The notes beneath the pieces are model-generated. The model saw nothing but the letters and a program-made list of their open reading frames with translations, did no database searches and was not told the DNA's origin. A DNA stretch of 64,000 nt from assembly GCA_039000515.1 (NCBI GenBank), contig JBCFYV010000001.1:67945030-68009029 (forward strand), read 5' to 3'. The position numbers were made by a program, and so were the translations under genes. Shown piece after piece: positions 12,431 through 23,269 of the stretch (position 1 is its first letter; every line of letters begins with the position of its first letter). This stretch comes from Timema cristinae. Taxonomy: Eukaryota > Arthropoda > Insecta > Phasmatodea > Timematidae.

Positions 12431-12629
12431 CCCCCCTTGGAAACATAAGCGTCGTTCTTGGCCGCTATCTTTGGCTGCGTCTTGCTGAAGTCCAGCTTAC
12501 GATGTTCTATCTTGACCTTGCCTCCTCCAGGCTTGTAGCTGGTGTTATCCAGAGAGCCGATCTTAGACCTGATAGTCTTCAGGTTGGGTGATGGAGCAGC
12601 TCCCACTTGGACCTTGTTCATGGGCACTT
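12421..12629 (-). CDS. tau: tau microtubule-binding repeats, first exon (R1 and a divergent R2)
   Basis: A 209-bp exon has acceptor ggcttgttgcag (AG at 12631-12630) and donor AAG|GTAGGG (GT at 12420-12419). Two bases complete a Lys codon, then 69 codons follow, ending in phase 0. It encodes VPMNKVQVG, then a canonical tubulin-binding repeat with KIGSLDN and YKPGGG. A second, divergent repeat (PKIAAKND...YVSKGGDKK) lacks the full KxGSxxN core. These repeats bind the microtubule lattice in the cytoplasm of neurons and stabilise it. No frameshift is present. The 3' end of the exon (AGACAAGAAG) plus its donor form part of the 37-bp unit repeated about 125 times in the following intron. The upstream intron is 19.2 kb and holds the Polinton. 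Confidence 0.95.
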
Positions 12630-12912
12630 CTGCAACAAGCCCCCAACATGTAACTAGCACTAACACTTTCTTTACAAAGCTGTGTACGTTAAAGCGTATT
12701 AACACATTGTTTTTCAAAGAATGTTCCTAATATTTCACCTTCTATGTAGATCCACAGCCACTCAAACTTAACTTGTCTAAAGTTTGTTTTGGGAATAAGG
12801 TAAAAGTATTAAATATGAGACCCCAGTGTTTCTTCCCCCTGAAGTGATGTGCTCTAGCAAAGACGATTGGAACTGATGCTCACCGTGCTCTCCTGCGTAT
12901 GTGTTATTTTCG

Positions 12913-13198
12913 GTGACCTGGCGGCCTAGGGGTAAGGTGTCGGACTTCTGGGCTAGGGCCGGGGTTCAATCCTCGGTCCCGGTAATGATTTATCTGATTA
13001 CCAAACCCTTCCTTCACCTCTGAGCAGACATCTTGTGAATGTGGGGAATGCCAGGCCTCCACCGTGGTTTGGATTCCACGTTAAACTGTAGGTCCCCCAT
13101 TTCATCTCACAATCACCCTACCATTACACATTAGCGTAAGTGCGTATAACCCGAACGGGTAGTAAGACGCGGTGCTAATAATAATAATATTAATAATA
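12913..13198 (+). mobile_element. tRNA-derived SINE, type B
   Basis: A tRNA-like head has an A-box region (cctaggggtaaggtgtcgg) and B box ggggttcaatcc (12961-12972). The body has ctgagcagacatcttgtgaa, cacgttaaactgtaggtccc and catttcatctcacaatcacc. The 3' tail is ataacccgaacgggtagtaa followed by gacgcggtgc and a TAA-type simple repeat. It is the best-preserved copy of the type also seen at 33620-33872. The tail is almost identical to that of type A SINEs. Confidence 0.85.
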
Positions 13199-13441
13199 TG
13201 TGTTATTGTCAGTGTCCAGAACATTTTTATATGCGTTTGGTCAAGGTTTTCTTGATTTATTTTCAATCAAGTTTTTGAGGAACTATTTTCACGGACTATT
13301 TTTTTTACTAAGGGGAGTTAAATTATTTTTAATTTGAATATATCGTGATTAACAATTAAGATAAGAATTCATTGCATGTCTGTTATAATATCTCCTATGT
13401 ATGATCTAAGCTAAAAAACAGACCTTGTACATATGTTGACA

Positions 13442-13476
13442 AACTCCTAATATGAGAGGGTTTCATATTAGGAGTT
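13442..13476. other. perfect 14-bp inverted repeat (hairpin)
   Basis: aactcctaatatga and its exact reverse complement tcatattaggagtt are separated by seven bases (gagggtt). It could be the fused ends of a deleted inverted-repeat element. No T-run or other terminator context is present. Confidence 0.75.
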
Positions 13477-13639
13477 CCAACTGGTGAATTAATATTACGT
13501 TATAACATAATGTTATGTTAACTATCTATTCCAGTTACATATTTTAATACAATACATTAAACGTACTAGTCTAAGGAAATAGAGTAGGTTTTAAGAAATA
13601 ACTCTAATCGTGTATTAACACCATTTCTGATTGTAAAGC

Positions 13640-14105
13640 TATTCTGTGCTGCTTACAAGCGAGCTGCAACCATGGAGATATCAGTCAATACATTCCTAAA
13701 GACTGGTATGTTTCCTTTAAATATATACATTTTTCTAGATTATTACTTCGCCATTCACCGTCAACAAGAGACAACTCCTAATCCTGCTGCTATTGCAAAT
13801 CAAAATGGCAATAACAAACGAACAACTAATGATAGCCCTGATGCAGAGTCTTTAAGTGTTCCTGACCAACCAAGTGATCACCGCCCAACTGCAGGTCCTA
13901 ATGTGTCAATCATCACGTGGCATTCGTCCGCTTCCAGCCAATGTCAACAGCAAATCAAGGTCCAAGAAGTGGTAGCGCTTGTGTAATTATCTCATCACCT
14001 TACAAAACCAGCCCTAAGAAAAATTTTAGAAGAATCACTGCTAAAAAAAAGAAGAAGAAGGGAAGATGCAGGAGTTCGCCGCGTAGAGAGCATTGACACA
14101 GCTTT
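13640..14105 (+). pseudogene. pogo/Tigger-like DDE transposase, C-terminal fragment
   Basis: The frame gives AYKRAATMEISVNTFLKTGM then FPLNIYIF. This corresponds to the A-x-x-(K/R)-A-A-T-V-x-N-A-V-x-G-F-x-x-T-G-I-x-P-x-N-x-x-I/V-F segment found after the DDE core in pogo-type (DDE_1) transposases of insects. A Pro/Ser-rich linker follows and, after a frameshift near 13965, IISSPYKTSPKK and a Lys/Arg-rich end to a stop near 14093. The N-terminal DNA-binding part and DDE core are absent upstream (13200-13640 is AT-rich), so this is a 5'-truncated relic. Confidence 0.65.
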
Positions 14106-14420
14106 GATTATGCACAATAAGGGGCCTCTCTCCAAATGGAAGCCAAAGCTATGGGCCGCTATCACCCCCACTCAAGTCTACTAAAATTGGTTGTTTAGTA
14201 TCGTTCGTCAACATGCGCGGATGTAGTTATCTGCCATACCAACATGAACCACTGTTAGCGAAGATAAGGAGGAGTAAGGTAGAAATGTTCCCGAGTTTAC
14301 GTGGAGTGAGAGAGAGGGAAACTATTTAGTGAGAACTAGTGAAAGTACACCTCAGCGGAGATTCAAACCCCCAGCCTCCACCGCCATAACTAGATGAGTT
14401 ACATGCACCCTTTCTGACTA

Positions 14421-14457
<37 letters not shown>

Positions 14458-14529
14458 TATTATGGTGTGGTAGGAATGTTTAAAAAAATGTTCCAGCATG
14501 TTTACCTGGAGGGAGAAATATCAACAGTT
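14106..14529. other. intronic sequence with AT microsatellite
   Basis: No gene. A perfect (at)n microsatellite lies at about 14425-14453. The part before it has the composition of an old interspersed repeat, but no family was recognised. Confidence 0.55.
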
Positions 14530-14712
14530 TACCCAGCAGGGATTTGATTCCAACCTCCCCCATCTGATTTAGATGAGCCTGACATTTATACGACGTACCC
14601 ACCGGGATTAGAACCTCGATATTTAATGTCTGTTAGAACGGCCATCCAATCAGATACTTCCTTACCATTGCTGATTGCACCTCGCATTTGCGTGAGTGAA
14701 AAAATAAAGCAA
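14530..14712 (-). mobile_element. partial tRNA-derived SINE, type A head, minus strand
   Basis: On the minus strand: gcaaatgcgaggtgcaatca, attggatggccgttctaac, then B box ggttctaatccc (14613-14602). It matches the head of the copy at 15408-15680 over about 100 bases. A second B-box-like gaatcaaatccc follows at 14552-14541, so it may be two fused heads. The tail is missing. Confidence 0.6.
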
Positions 14713-15407
14713 AATCAAAAGGTTGTTTCGGTTAAAGGTGGTCGACCATATTTTCCGTTTGATATAATTAGACCAGGTAGAATGTGTTCAGGCACTTGCT
14801 TGGAGTGATAAAATCAATCTTAGTACACCAGAAATGGAATAAAACGCCAATCACCCTGTCATCGGCAATCTAGTATAGCACGATAGTAACGCCTTATATC
14901 ATGCGACCATTGATGAAAGTATATAAAAAAATATTATAAAATGCATTACCAGTCATTTTACTTTACTAGTCGAACAAATTAAACTATGGTTAAAAAGGGG
15001 CTCAATTTTATTAAACACATGAGAAATGTTGAGATATAAAATGTGTTGATTAATCATATGACCTATCTTATTTATCATGTAAATAAATTAAATTGATCTT
15101 TGAGTGCTTATGGGTTTTTTTTTTTTTGCGTACACACTAGAACTTCTAAACCTAAAACATACAAAGCGGAAACATTGCTTACATATGTTTGGGGAGCCTG
15201 CAGGTGTTCACCCTTGACATTTAAACTAAAATGCATATATTGTAATAAAGACGTATTAAACCACGCGAAAAGCGGTTATTCCCTATTAATGTAATTTACT
15301 ATTTGATACTGTATTCATCTGTTTTCTGTCTAACTGTCCCACAAAGGAATAATATCTACTTAAAATCCAAGGAGAGATTATAGGAGATTATTTATATTCC
15401 CCTGTTT

Positions 15408-15680
15408 TTATATTTATTTATTTAGCACTGCGTCTTACTATCCTTTAGGGTTGTACGCCTATTTGTTATTTAGAATAATATGTTAGGGATGAGGAAGATT
15501 GAATTTAGAGGTAATACGTCCGCATTTGCCTAGGGGGAAAGTGGAAAACCATTTAGGGAACCACCCTCATTTCACTAGTATGGGATTGAACACTGATCTT
15601 TCCCTGTTAGAACGGTAATCCTATCATATAGTTCCTTCCCATGGCTGAGTGCACCCCGCATTTGCGAGAGTGAAAGATAA
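15408..15680 (-). mobile_element. tRNA-derived SINE, type A, minus strand
   Basis: Read on the minus strand: B box gtgttcaatccc (about 15596-15585), then gagggtggttccctaaatgg and ttttccactttcccccta. Next are ggcaaatgcgg and attacctct, with the tail accctaaaggatagtaagac and gcagtgctaaataaata. The same order of words occurs at 4558-4780 on the plus strand. The tail is shared with the type B copies. Confidence 0.8.
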
Positions 15681-15861
15681 GGCGCAATAAAAAAATCAGT
15701 TAAAGTTGGGCACACAAACACACACAAATCTATCACATTCATTTATAAATTGTAACTGTGTGCCCTTCTCTAGCAGGGTGAGGGAAACACATCCATACGC
15801 AGCGGATGTTGAAATACGAATGACGCGTAGCGGTTAATCTACGCTGTTTTGCATGAATCGG

Positions 15862-15950
15862 CCAATCACCTGTTAGGAATCAATATTATTGACCAATAAT
15901 AAGGTTACGCCTTTACATGCGGCTCACCCCATTGAAACGACTATAAATAG
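15862..15950 (+). promoter_or_regulatory. CCAAT-CCAAT-TATA promoter
   Basis: Two ccaat elements (15862-15866 and 15893-15897) and ctataaatag (TATA at 15942-15950) are followed by a likely start about 30 bases downstream, then a 4-codon upstream ORF and the ATG at 16009. The spacing is that of a compact pol II promoter and gives the best support for the gene that follows. Confidence 0.5.
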
Positions 15951-16008
15951 ACCCTGAAATTATTACATTCAATCATTATAATTCATAATTGAATCGGATG
16001 AACCCAAA

Positions 16009-16672
16009 ATGAGTTTTGACGCACTGGAAAATTGGATAAATTCAGGTATATTTTAAATATTTTGTATATTTTAATGATAACTATTTTGCTTATTACGTCT
16101 TTGATGTACAGCGGTATTTCCTCCTTTGATAGAATGTCAAGAAGACTCACCACTGATGCCTGCCACTATCGTTCAACCGGCAGTCCCAAATATTCCAGAC
16201 CCGTGTGGATTATTTAGCGAGGATGGAATTTGCCTATCGGATAACAACTGGTCCATGGGTAATTAGCGTTCTGCTATAGATCTTAGAGTATTGGCAGTGT
16301 TTTTTTTACCTCGATTGTAATCAATATGTATTTATTTAATTGCAGATTACTAGGATCCAAACGGGCTGGCCGATGGCCTGTGGGTGGATCCAGAGCTACA
16401 AACACCTACACTCTTTGTAACCAGCGATGGGGGGGGGGGGGGGGCTACATGAATTAGCGCCCACTGCGGATTTTTCAGCTTGTGTGCGGGCGCTGCCCCT
16501 GAAAGCAGCGAGGTGGAGGTAGACCCTGTACCCGACCATCTCCTAGAAGCGGTCAGTGCTCTACCCCCATCAGCAGGCTTCACCCCACTGGAACCTATCA
16601 CAGGCCCTGGAAAGACGATTAGTTGTATGCCTGATGTTCAGGGTGAATTGGACGCGATAGATCGTCTAATAT
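16009..16672 (+). CDS. candidate three-exon gene, damaged, function unknown
   Basis: Exon 1 (16009-16045) encodes MSFDALENWINS. GTATAT donor and gatgtacag acceptor bound a 66-bp intron. Exon 2 (16112-16258) encodes an acidic/proline-rich segment ending CGLFSEDGICLSDNNWSM. Donor GTAATT and acceptor taattgcag (or the tactag nine bases on) lead to exon 3 (about 16346-16672). Exon 3 continues in a similar style (DPNGLADGLWVDPEL, later VDPVPDHLLEAVSAL) and ends at a strong donor, CTAATAT|GTAAGT. Problems: one in-frame stop at the start of exon 3 unless the alternative acceptor is used, and a 16-base poly-G run (16430-16445) after which the frame changes. The residues suggest a disordered, activation-domain-like protein. 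No further exons were found before the Polinton. It could be a decayed element gene or a real nested gene with sequencing errors at the poly-G. Confidence 0.4.
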
Positions 16673-17074
16673 GTAAGTTTGTCATTCCTTAATTATCAAA
16701 ATTACCTCTTAAATAACATATTATAAATTTGTATGAAAGGTACCATCTACAAGTAATAATACTATAGCCGCTATCTTAGAAATAGACAGTTTATTACACT
16801 AGATTTCTTTGCTTCCTCTCCTCCTTAAACCACCGTTGTTTCGCTGGCATAACAAAACCTTCTGTCAGCTGACCATTTCTAGTTTAACCAAAATGAATAT
16901 TAGCTCTTATATACTTAGTTGAGTAGAGGAGGCTATTATTTTATTTTAGTCATTAAAACATTCCAATACAAAAAAGGAAATAGAGAATTATAATAGTAGT
17001 TTTAGCCACTTATTAAATTCATGTTTTCAATGTGCTGGCTCACACTTTTATAAGATATTCAGCCGCTACCCAAG

Positions 17075-17240
17075 CTCATTCGATAGTATGTCTGTCTACT
17101 CAACTAATGATCCTTGGTTTGTTTCCCGACATGGCTACAAATGTTGGTTTGATAAATTAACAGCCAGCGGACTGGATTTTGTGCATGTCATGGTTTGATA
17201 AATTAACAGCCAGCGGACTGGATTTTGTGCATGTCATAGT
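17075..17240 (+). mobile_element. SINE-like repeat, type D copy 1, with a 46-bp tandem duplication
   Basis: The order is B-box-like ttggtttgtttcccgacatg, then gataaattaacagccagc and ggactggattttgtgcatg. The last part is exactly duplicated in tandem: 17145-17190 and 17191-17236. The same order of words recurs at 19445-19600. It is a short interspersed repeat of uncertain class. Confidence 0.45.
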
Positions 17241-17949
17241 CTTAAGTTATAGGCATTTTATGAAAAAAGTTACCCGAGTTCAAGGCTGGAAAACATTAAC
17301 AGATCTAAATTAAATAATAATATTCAATGAAAAAAATATGGTTTTATTCAATGATAAAACAAAACTATTTCTACCAATAGAAAACGTATTTCTGACCATT
17401 AAAAATTATCACTCTAAATATAAAATTACTTTCTAACATCAATATCTATTTATTACCAAATTTTGTTACATGGCAGCCAATGTTTAAGACATGTTTTCAT
17501 TTCCCGGCTTAGTACCTTATTTAAAGCTAGTTTCCTTGTATCATTAGCGTGGTGTTGGTAAACCAGTTGTAGCATGTCAATCAGGCAGATTGGACAGCTA
17601 CAATTAAATATCAATATTTTGATAATTACTGTAGCAGATATCCAAGAAGAGTATTAACATTATCATTTTTATGAATAAAATACTTTAGCGCATCCCCTTT
17701 GCCATAGGATGATGTCGGATTGATTTACATAGATTTGCCATGCTGCTTACAAGAAAATATAGTAAAGGTCGTCAATATCACAAATTCTCATAAAAATAAT
17801 AGCTGAGCCTAAAGAATATAATCAAAACGAATATATTTAAATAGAAGATGCTTTGGTATCTACTCACCATTTCAAGATTTTTTGGATATATTCGCCACGT
17901 GTTAGAAAAGAAAATTATTCAATGATGGTGGCCTAACTGCAGCTACACG

Positions 17950-19140
17950 TGCTTTCATTACAACAGCTGATAACGAAAGAAGTGTATAATGAATTTGACC
18001 CAGTGACCACCTACCCGGCAGAGAAGACTAGCGGCAGTCCAAGGAACCATGTTTTCCCCTTCCCCGCTAGCGGTTCTCCCAGCTTTGTTTTACTTTCTCC
18101 CCGCCTTCGTCCGTTTCTATTCTTTCCCATATTTCTGAGTTTATCACCCATTTTGTTTTGTTCCGTTCAAGTCAGATTTGAAAGTATATAAAGGCTGCTT
18201 CTCAGGTTCACATTATACCCAATCTATTACAACCCAGCGTCGAAGGAGGAAACCTCTACAACGTTACTCAACGAAGGAAACGGTGACCATGAAGTGTTGG
18301 CCGTAAAATCCGCCGCCGCACTGGCCAGGAGGAAATACTTAAGTATTCTGGCAACATCATTAAGTCCTTATGATTTGGAATCTAGGTTTTGTTAAAAAAA
18401 ACTAGGCGATGTCTACCTAGACATTTTTGATATTCTATATGTTCTGTATCTATAGTCGAAGCCGACTTTCATTTGGTTTGATAGTTTAATATTATGTCGA
18501 ATGGACAGTTAATTCAGTTCAAGTCTTGTTGACTTCAAGATGAAAATAATTTATTTAATTGGTTAAAATTGTGCCCTCCTGTCTGAAGGATACGTGTCAT
18601 TATGACTAGTATTTAGCGTCCCTTAGACGTGGTATATCAGTCATAGAAACTATGTTCCTCTGTATCCTTATGATACAGTCTTTACATTATGAGCCTTTGG
18701 CTTTGAATGTAGTAATGTCTTAGTCATAGACTTGCTAACCTCCACAAGTTCCATTTATTTATTCTGAGTCAATGTCTCTCATGACACCGTGAACGTCATG
18801 TGCATTTGTTTAATATTTGTATGGCTACAACCAGGCTGTCTGTCCTGTTTTCCAAAGCACTGTTGGGTTATTAGAGATCTATGTTTTGAGTTACTCAAGT
18901 AGTCACGCTTCACGTACGGTATTAGCGTGGGTGATAAAACCGCGGGGGTCCGCGTGAATAATACCCTTTTTCTTTACTTGTGTTTTTGTCTCCTATTGTT
19001 TTTTGTGTTGCTTTTAGTGTAATTCCAATTAGTATTGTTAGTACTATTGAATGCTCTGGCAGTGCCGAGAGGGAAAGGGACCAGCCATAATACGTATTAA
19101 TCGACACCTGTTTGCTAGCCATGTACCTGTAACAATCTGC
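17950..19140 (+). other. promoter-bearing repeat-like region (possible LTR), product unknown
   Basis: A C/T-rich stretch (18040-18160) leads to tatataaa at 18185-18192, with a plausible start region 30 bases on. The sequence 18215-18390 is then open in one frame without an ATG and is followed by a stop. The pattern (TATA, short 5' leader, no gene) resembles a solo LTR of a retrotransposon, but I could not find matching direct repeats or primer sites. ORFs 17949-18191 and 18922-19122 have no recognisable product. Confidence 0.3.
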
Positions 19141-19444
19141 GCCACTGTAACACTGTATACCTATCGAGATCGTAGTTAAAGTTTAGAGCTAACAGATGGC
19201 GTTGGCATCTAGAAACAGTCAATATCGAGGGGAAAAAATGTTGTGCTCTGATGAGCATTTATATGGTATATGATTTTAAAACGAAAGTAATATAGATATA
19301 GTGTTTCATTCGCATTTGTTTCAATGTGTTTAACAATACAGATATTTATTACAGGTATCCAAATATACCAACAAAATAGTTAACCGGAGAAATGATATTG
19401 TTGCTTTAGCTGTTTATTAAAAAATAGAGAAAAACCCTATATAT

Positions 19445-19600
19445 TTGCGCATGATAATTTGTTTGATGAGCCAAGGGTCTCGAGTTTGATTTCCACCATG
19501 GATGAAATTCTATCGTTGGTGAAATGTTGGTTTAACCTTTCATTGTGATAAATTAACTGCACTGGAATGTATTTTGTACCCGTATTGGAGTTCAAGTGTA
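19445..19600 (+). mobile_element. SINE-like repeat, type D copy 2
   Basis: It has tctcgagtttgatttccacc (B-box-like) followed by aatgttggttta and gataaattaactgcactgga, then attttgtaccc. The same order is seen at 17075-17240. It is diverged, with no tail visible. Confidence 0.4.
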
Positions 19601-19879
19601 TTTTATTACACACACTTTGCGAATGTTGGTATCATTTATATTAAACAATTAAATCAATTATGTTTAGGAAAAAGTATTACATATTATATTAATACCAAAA
19701 GTAATTTGAAATTTAAAAGTAATATATATTAATCGTAGCATTTAAAGAGGAAAAAAATTACGCGTAAGTTTGCAGGAATTAAAATAAATAATTTAAACTT
19801 AATATGATTGGAACAATTATATTTAAAGTGTTTAATTTGAAGTTAGCTTAACACGTGTTTGGATTCAAATTGTTGTTTT

Positions 19880-22800
19880 AGCTCAAATGAAGGTACCCAA
19901 TGGAGGTACCTAGTTTGTCCTCCCACTTCCAGACCAGGTGAAATGTGCGGCCCTCACTACCACAGCTACCACCCTACCATCACTAAGACTGCAACCACCG
20001 CGCCGGGACAAGGTGACAGTGCATCGCCCTGTCCGCTCACGACCCGCCTTCACGAAGCTCCACAGCCGGGAATTATTGGCCTGGTAAATCAGGTCGGTGG
20101 AGGGTTGTCTCAAGATATCTCACTTCAAATCGTCAAGGAGAGAATAAATCAAATGAAGTGTTTCTTTTATACTGGTAGAGAAGTTATCGTACATCTTAGT
20201 GGGGAAGCAAGTCCAATATGAGGGGCTACCCCTCTCAAACACTCCTTTAAGGGCTACCTGGATTTTTATTTCCACGGCGATAAAAAAATAACTATTTTGA
20301 TGTTTTAACATCCTTGACAGACACATTTAAGTGCTTGTAATTTTACTGCGAGTGTCGTGTGCCGTTCAACACAAAGAATAAGCACACATGTGAATCCACG
20401 TGAAAAAAGTGCTACACTAAAGTGGTTAGCAGTGAAGGTCGAACTGTGGCCTGTAAAGACTGTGGCTGTGGGCGTTGGTTCACAAACCAGACTTGTTTGA
20501 TAACCATAAACGACTTGGTTTTTGCAGAGGTCACATGTCGGTCTGTGATATCAAAAAGGTTTGGGCAATGTTACAGTTTGGAAAAGTCAAATTTTGCAAA
20601 CAGGTGTTATAATAATTTCTTAGAGTATGTGAGACACATAGTCCTTTTGGTCATTTTTGCTATATGAAGCAGGCACCATTAAAGCCGTCCCTGGAAAAGA
20701 GCAATTTCATTTTCGTATTCTATGATTTTGAATGCAGACAAGAAACGCTTCTTCAAGGTGCAGCCACCACATACTTGCATGGACCTAATCTATGTGTCAT
20801 GCAGACGTGTTGCAAGGCCTGCCTTCATATCAATGTAAATAGCCATTGCACTGAATGCGGGGAAGATAAGACTCGCTTATTCAAGGGTGATGCCAAAATG
20901 GCCCAATTTTGTGGATTTCTAGAGCCAATTAAAACAATAAAATTTAAGAAAATCACCCTCCTAGCACATAATGTTAAGGGCTATGATGGAAATTTTATTT
21001 TAAAATACATGATGGAGGTAAAAAAAATGGAATTCATAGTTCAAAATGAACGGTGGGAAAATCATGTCCAAGCGTTAGGGCACACTCCACTTTATTGACT
21101 CGCTGAAATTTCTCCCGATGTCGTTGTTCAAGATGCTCAAAACATTCGGCTAGGACAGGTCCTTGGCCAAGAGATATTTCCCCCATTTTTCAAAAAAAAA
21201 GAAAACGCGGAGTATAGGGGTACCCTTGCTGCCAAAGGAGGACTACGGCATCGGTGATATATCAGTTGGGGGAAAGGAGTACTTTGATAAGTGGTATGAC
21301 ACGGTGGTCAAAGAAAATTATGTCTTTGATTTTAACCGTGAGTTGGAACTGTATTGCGTGAAAGATGTATATATCCTACGGAAGACCTGCCTGAAGTTTA
21401 GAGACATGCTTTTGGGAAAAGCAAATGTGGATCCTTTCAAAGACACGTGTACAATCGCAAGAATGGCCATGTTGGTTTACCGCCGAAGTCATCTTAAGGA
21501 GAATACCGTCGGTATCATCGCTAACGGTGGCTACCGGTGTGTAGACCAACAGTCGCACGTCGCTATACAATGGCTATGCTGGGAGACCCATCAACGCCGT
21601 GTCTCTATAATTCAAGCGGGCAATGACCGTGAGGAATAAGTTTTAGTGCGACGTGTAGACGGTGTTGTTGAAGCTGGAGATACCACCACCGTCTTCCAGT
21701 TCTGGGGTTGTTATTGGCACGGGCGCCCTGTTATCCTGACAGGACCACCCCTATAAAAAAAAAGGCCACCACAATACCATGGAGACGCACTATGAAGTGA
21801 CCATGGCGTGCGTGGAAACATTTAAGAATGTCGGCTACATGGTCGTATAGATGTGGGAGTGTATGTTTAATGCAATGAAACGTACATACGAAGACTTGAA
21901 ACAATTTGTATTCCAGCACAAGTTGTACAGCTAGGAGGAGTCTCTCAGTCCCAGGTATGCATTCTTTGGCGAGCGTACAAATTGTATCAAGCTCTTGCGC
22001 CAAGCAGACCTTTCTTGTGGAGAGAAGATCAAGTACTTGTATGTCTGTTTATCGTATCCTTACATTTGTCATTACAAAACATATTATATCGGCCATTACA
22101 AAATTCACTTGGAACCAGATAATTACCCGTTTATAGAACAAGTAGAAGGCATAGCCAAAGCTACCGTGATGCCTCCGCGGGATTTATTCATGCCCCTATT
22201 GCCTACACAGATGCACGACAAGTTAACGTTCATCTTGTAAAGGAAATGTGGGTAAGAGAAATACCAAGGTGCATGTCAGTACAACGATAAGAAAGATCAC
22301 CGGTTGACAGGCGTATGGGTGATTGACGAGATCCGGAAAGCCGTTGAGAAAGGCTACACTGTTGAAACACTATACGATTTATAAGAGTACTATATATTTG
22401 TTTACGGTCGTCAGACACGTTCTGGTGGATTGTTTCACGGGTACATTAGTACTTTTTTGAAAATTAAAAAGAAGCCAGCTGATGGCCAGAGTGGTGTACC
22501 TCACAAGAGAAGAAGTTAGCTTGTACTGGCTAAACTCTTTTTAAATTCACTATGATGAAAGTTTGGGCAAAGACTCAATTTACCACACGTAGCCGTTGTC
22601 AACAACTATCAGGACATCCACAAGTACCTGACGAATACACACAACACTATGGGCAGCGTCATTGATGTTAATGATGAGGTTATGTTTCGTAATTACAAGA
22701 ATGCGCGTGACGCGTTGCGCCCTAACCCTGACACGAGTTTCGCGGGTGCATGCTACACGACTGCTATGGCTAGGCTACACTTATACATCCTTGAAAAATT

Positions 22801-23265
22801 GAGGGACAACGTTTTGTATCATGATACAGATAGCGTTATATTCACGGAACGCCTCAGCGATTGGAGTCCATCGACTAGAGCCATTTTAGGTGACCTCACT
22901 GACAAACTTCAAGATTACGGTCTGGGAAGCTATATTAGCGCCTTTGTACTTGGTGGCCCCAAGAATTATGCGTAACGAGATTGTGTTGGTGGCGATCCTG
23001 CCAAACCAAAACGGTGTGCAAGGTTCGCGGATCACTATAAGCTATGGCAACCGGAACGACGTTAATTTAGACATTTTGAAAACGATGGAAGCCGAACAGG
23101 CTGCTGAAAGGTAAATACAGATACCGCACAAAATTGTAAGGAAAGGTCTCGCGACTGTATGTACCGTTTCGCAGACTAAAGTCTACCGGCCCGTGTACAC
23201 CAAATGACGGGTAACCGAAGATTATAATACGCTGCCGTTTGGGAATCAGAGTCCTTATGAACGCG
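19880..23265 (+). pseudogene. Polinton protein-primed DNA polymerase B, broken
   Basis: Family B polymerase motifs appear in order over several frames. There is a Cys-rich N-terminal region (CKDCGCG, near 20455). ExoI is FYDFEC (Asp and Glu at residues 21 and 23 of the frame starting 20664) and ExoII is AHNVKGYDGNF. ExoIII is YCVKDVYIL (21350-21376). FQFWGCYWHGR lies near 21695. KKDHRLTGVW...GLFHGYI lies at 22280-22445. The palm motif C is YHDTDS (near 22817-22834) and a C-terminal DYNTLPFG lies near 23220. It would replicate the element by protein priming. There are at least six frame changes or stops, and the motif A region is not well preserved. The N-terminal limit is uncertain; sequence from 19860 has protein-like composition but no motif. 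Confidence 0.88.
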
Positions 23266-23269
23266 CTTG

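Noticed and set aside
19910..20113. Minus-strand Arg/Ser-rich ORF
   Set aside because: It has no motif, overlaps the 5' region of the PolB remnant, and its composition follows local GC content.
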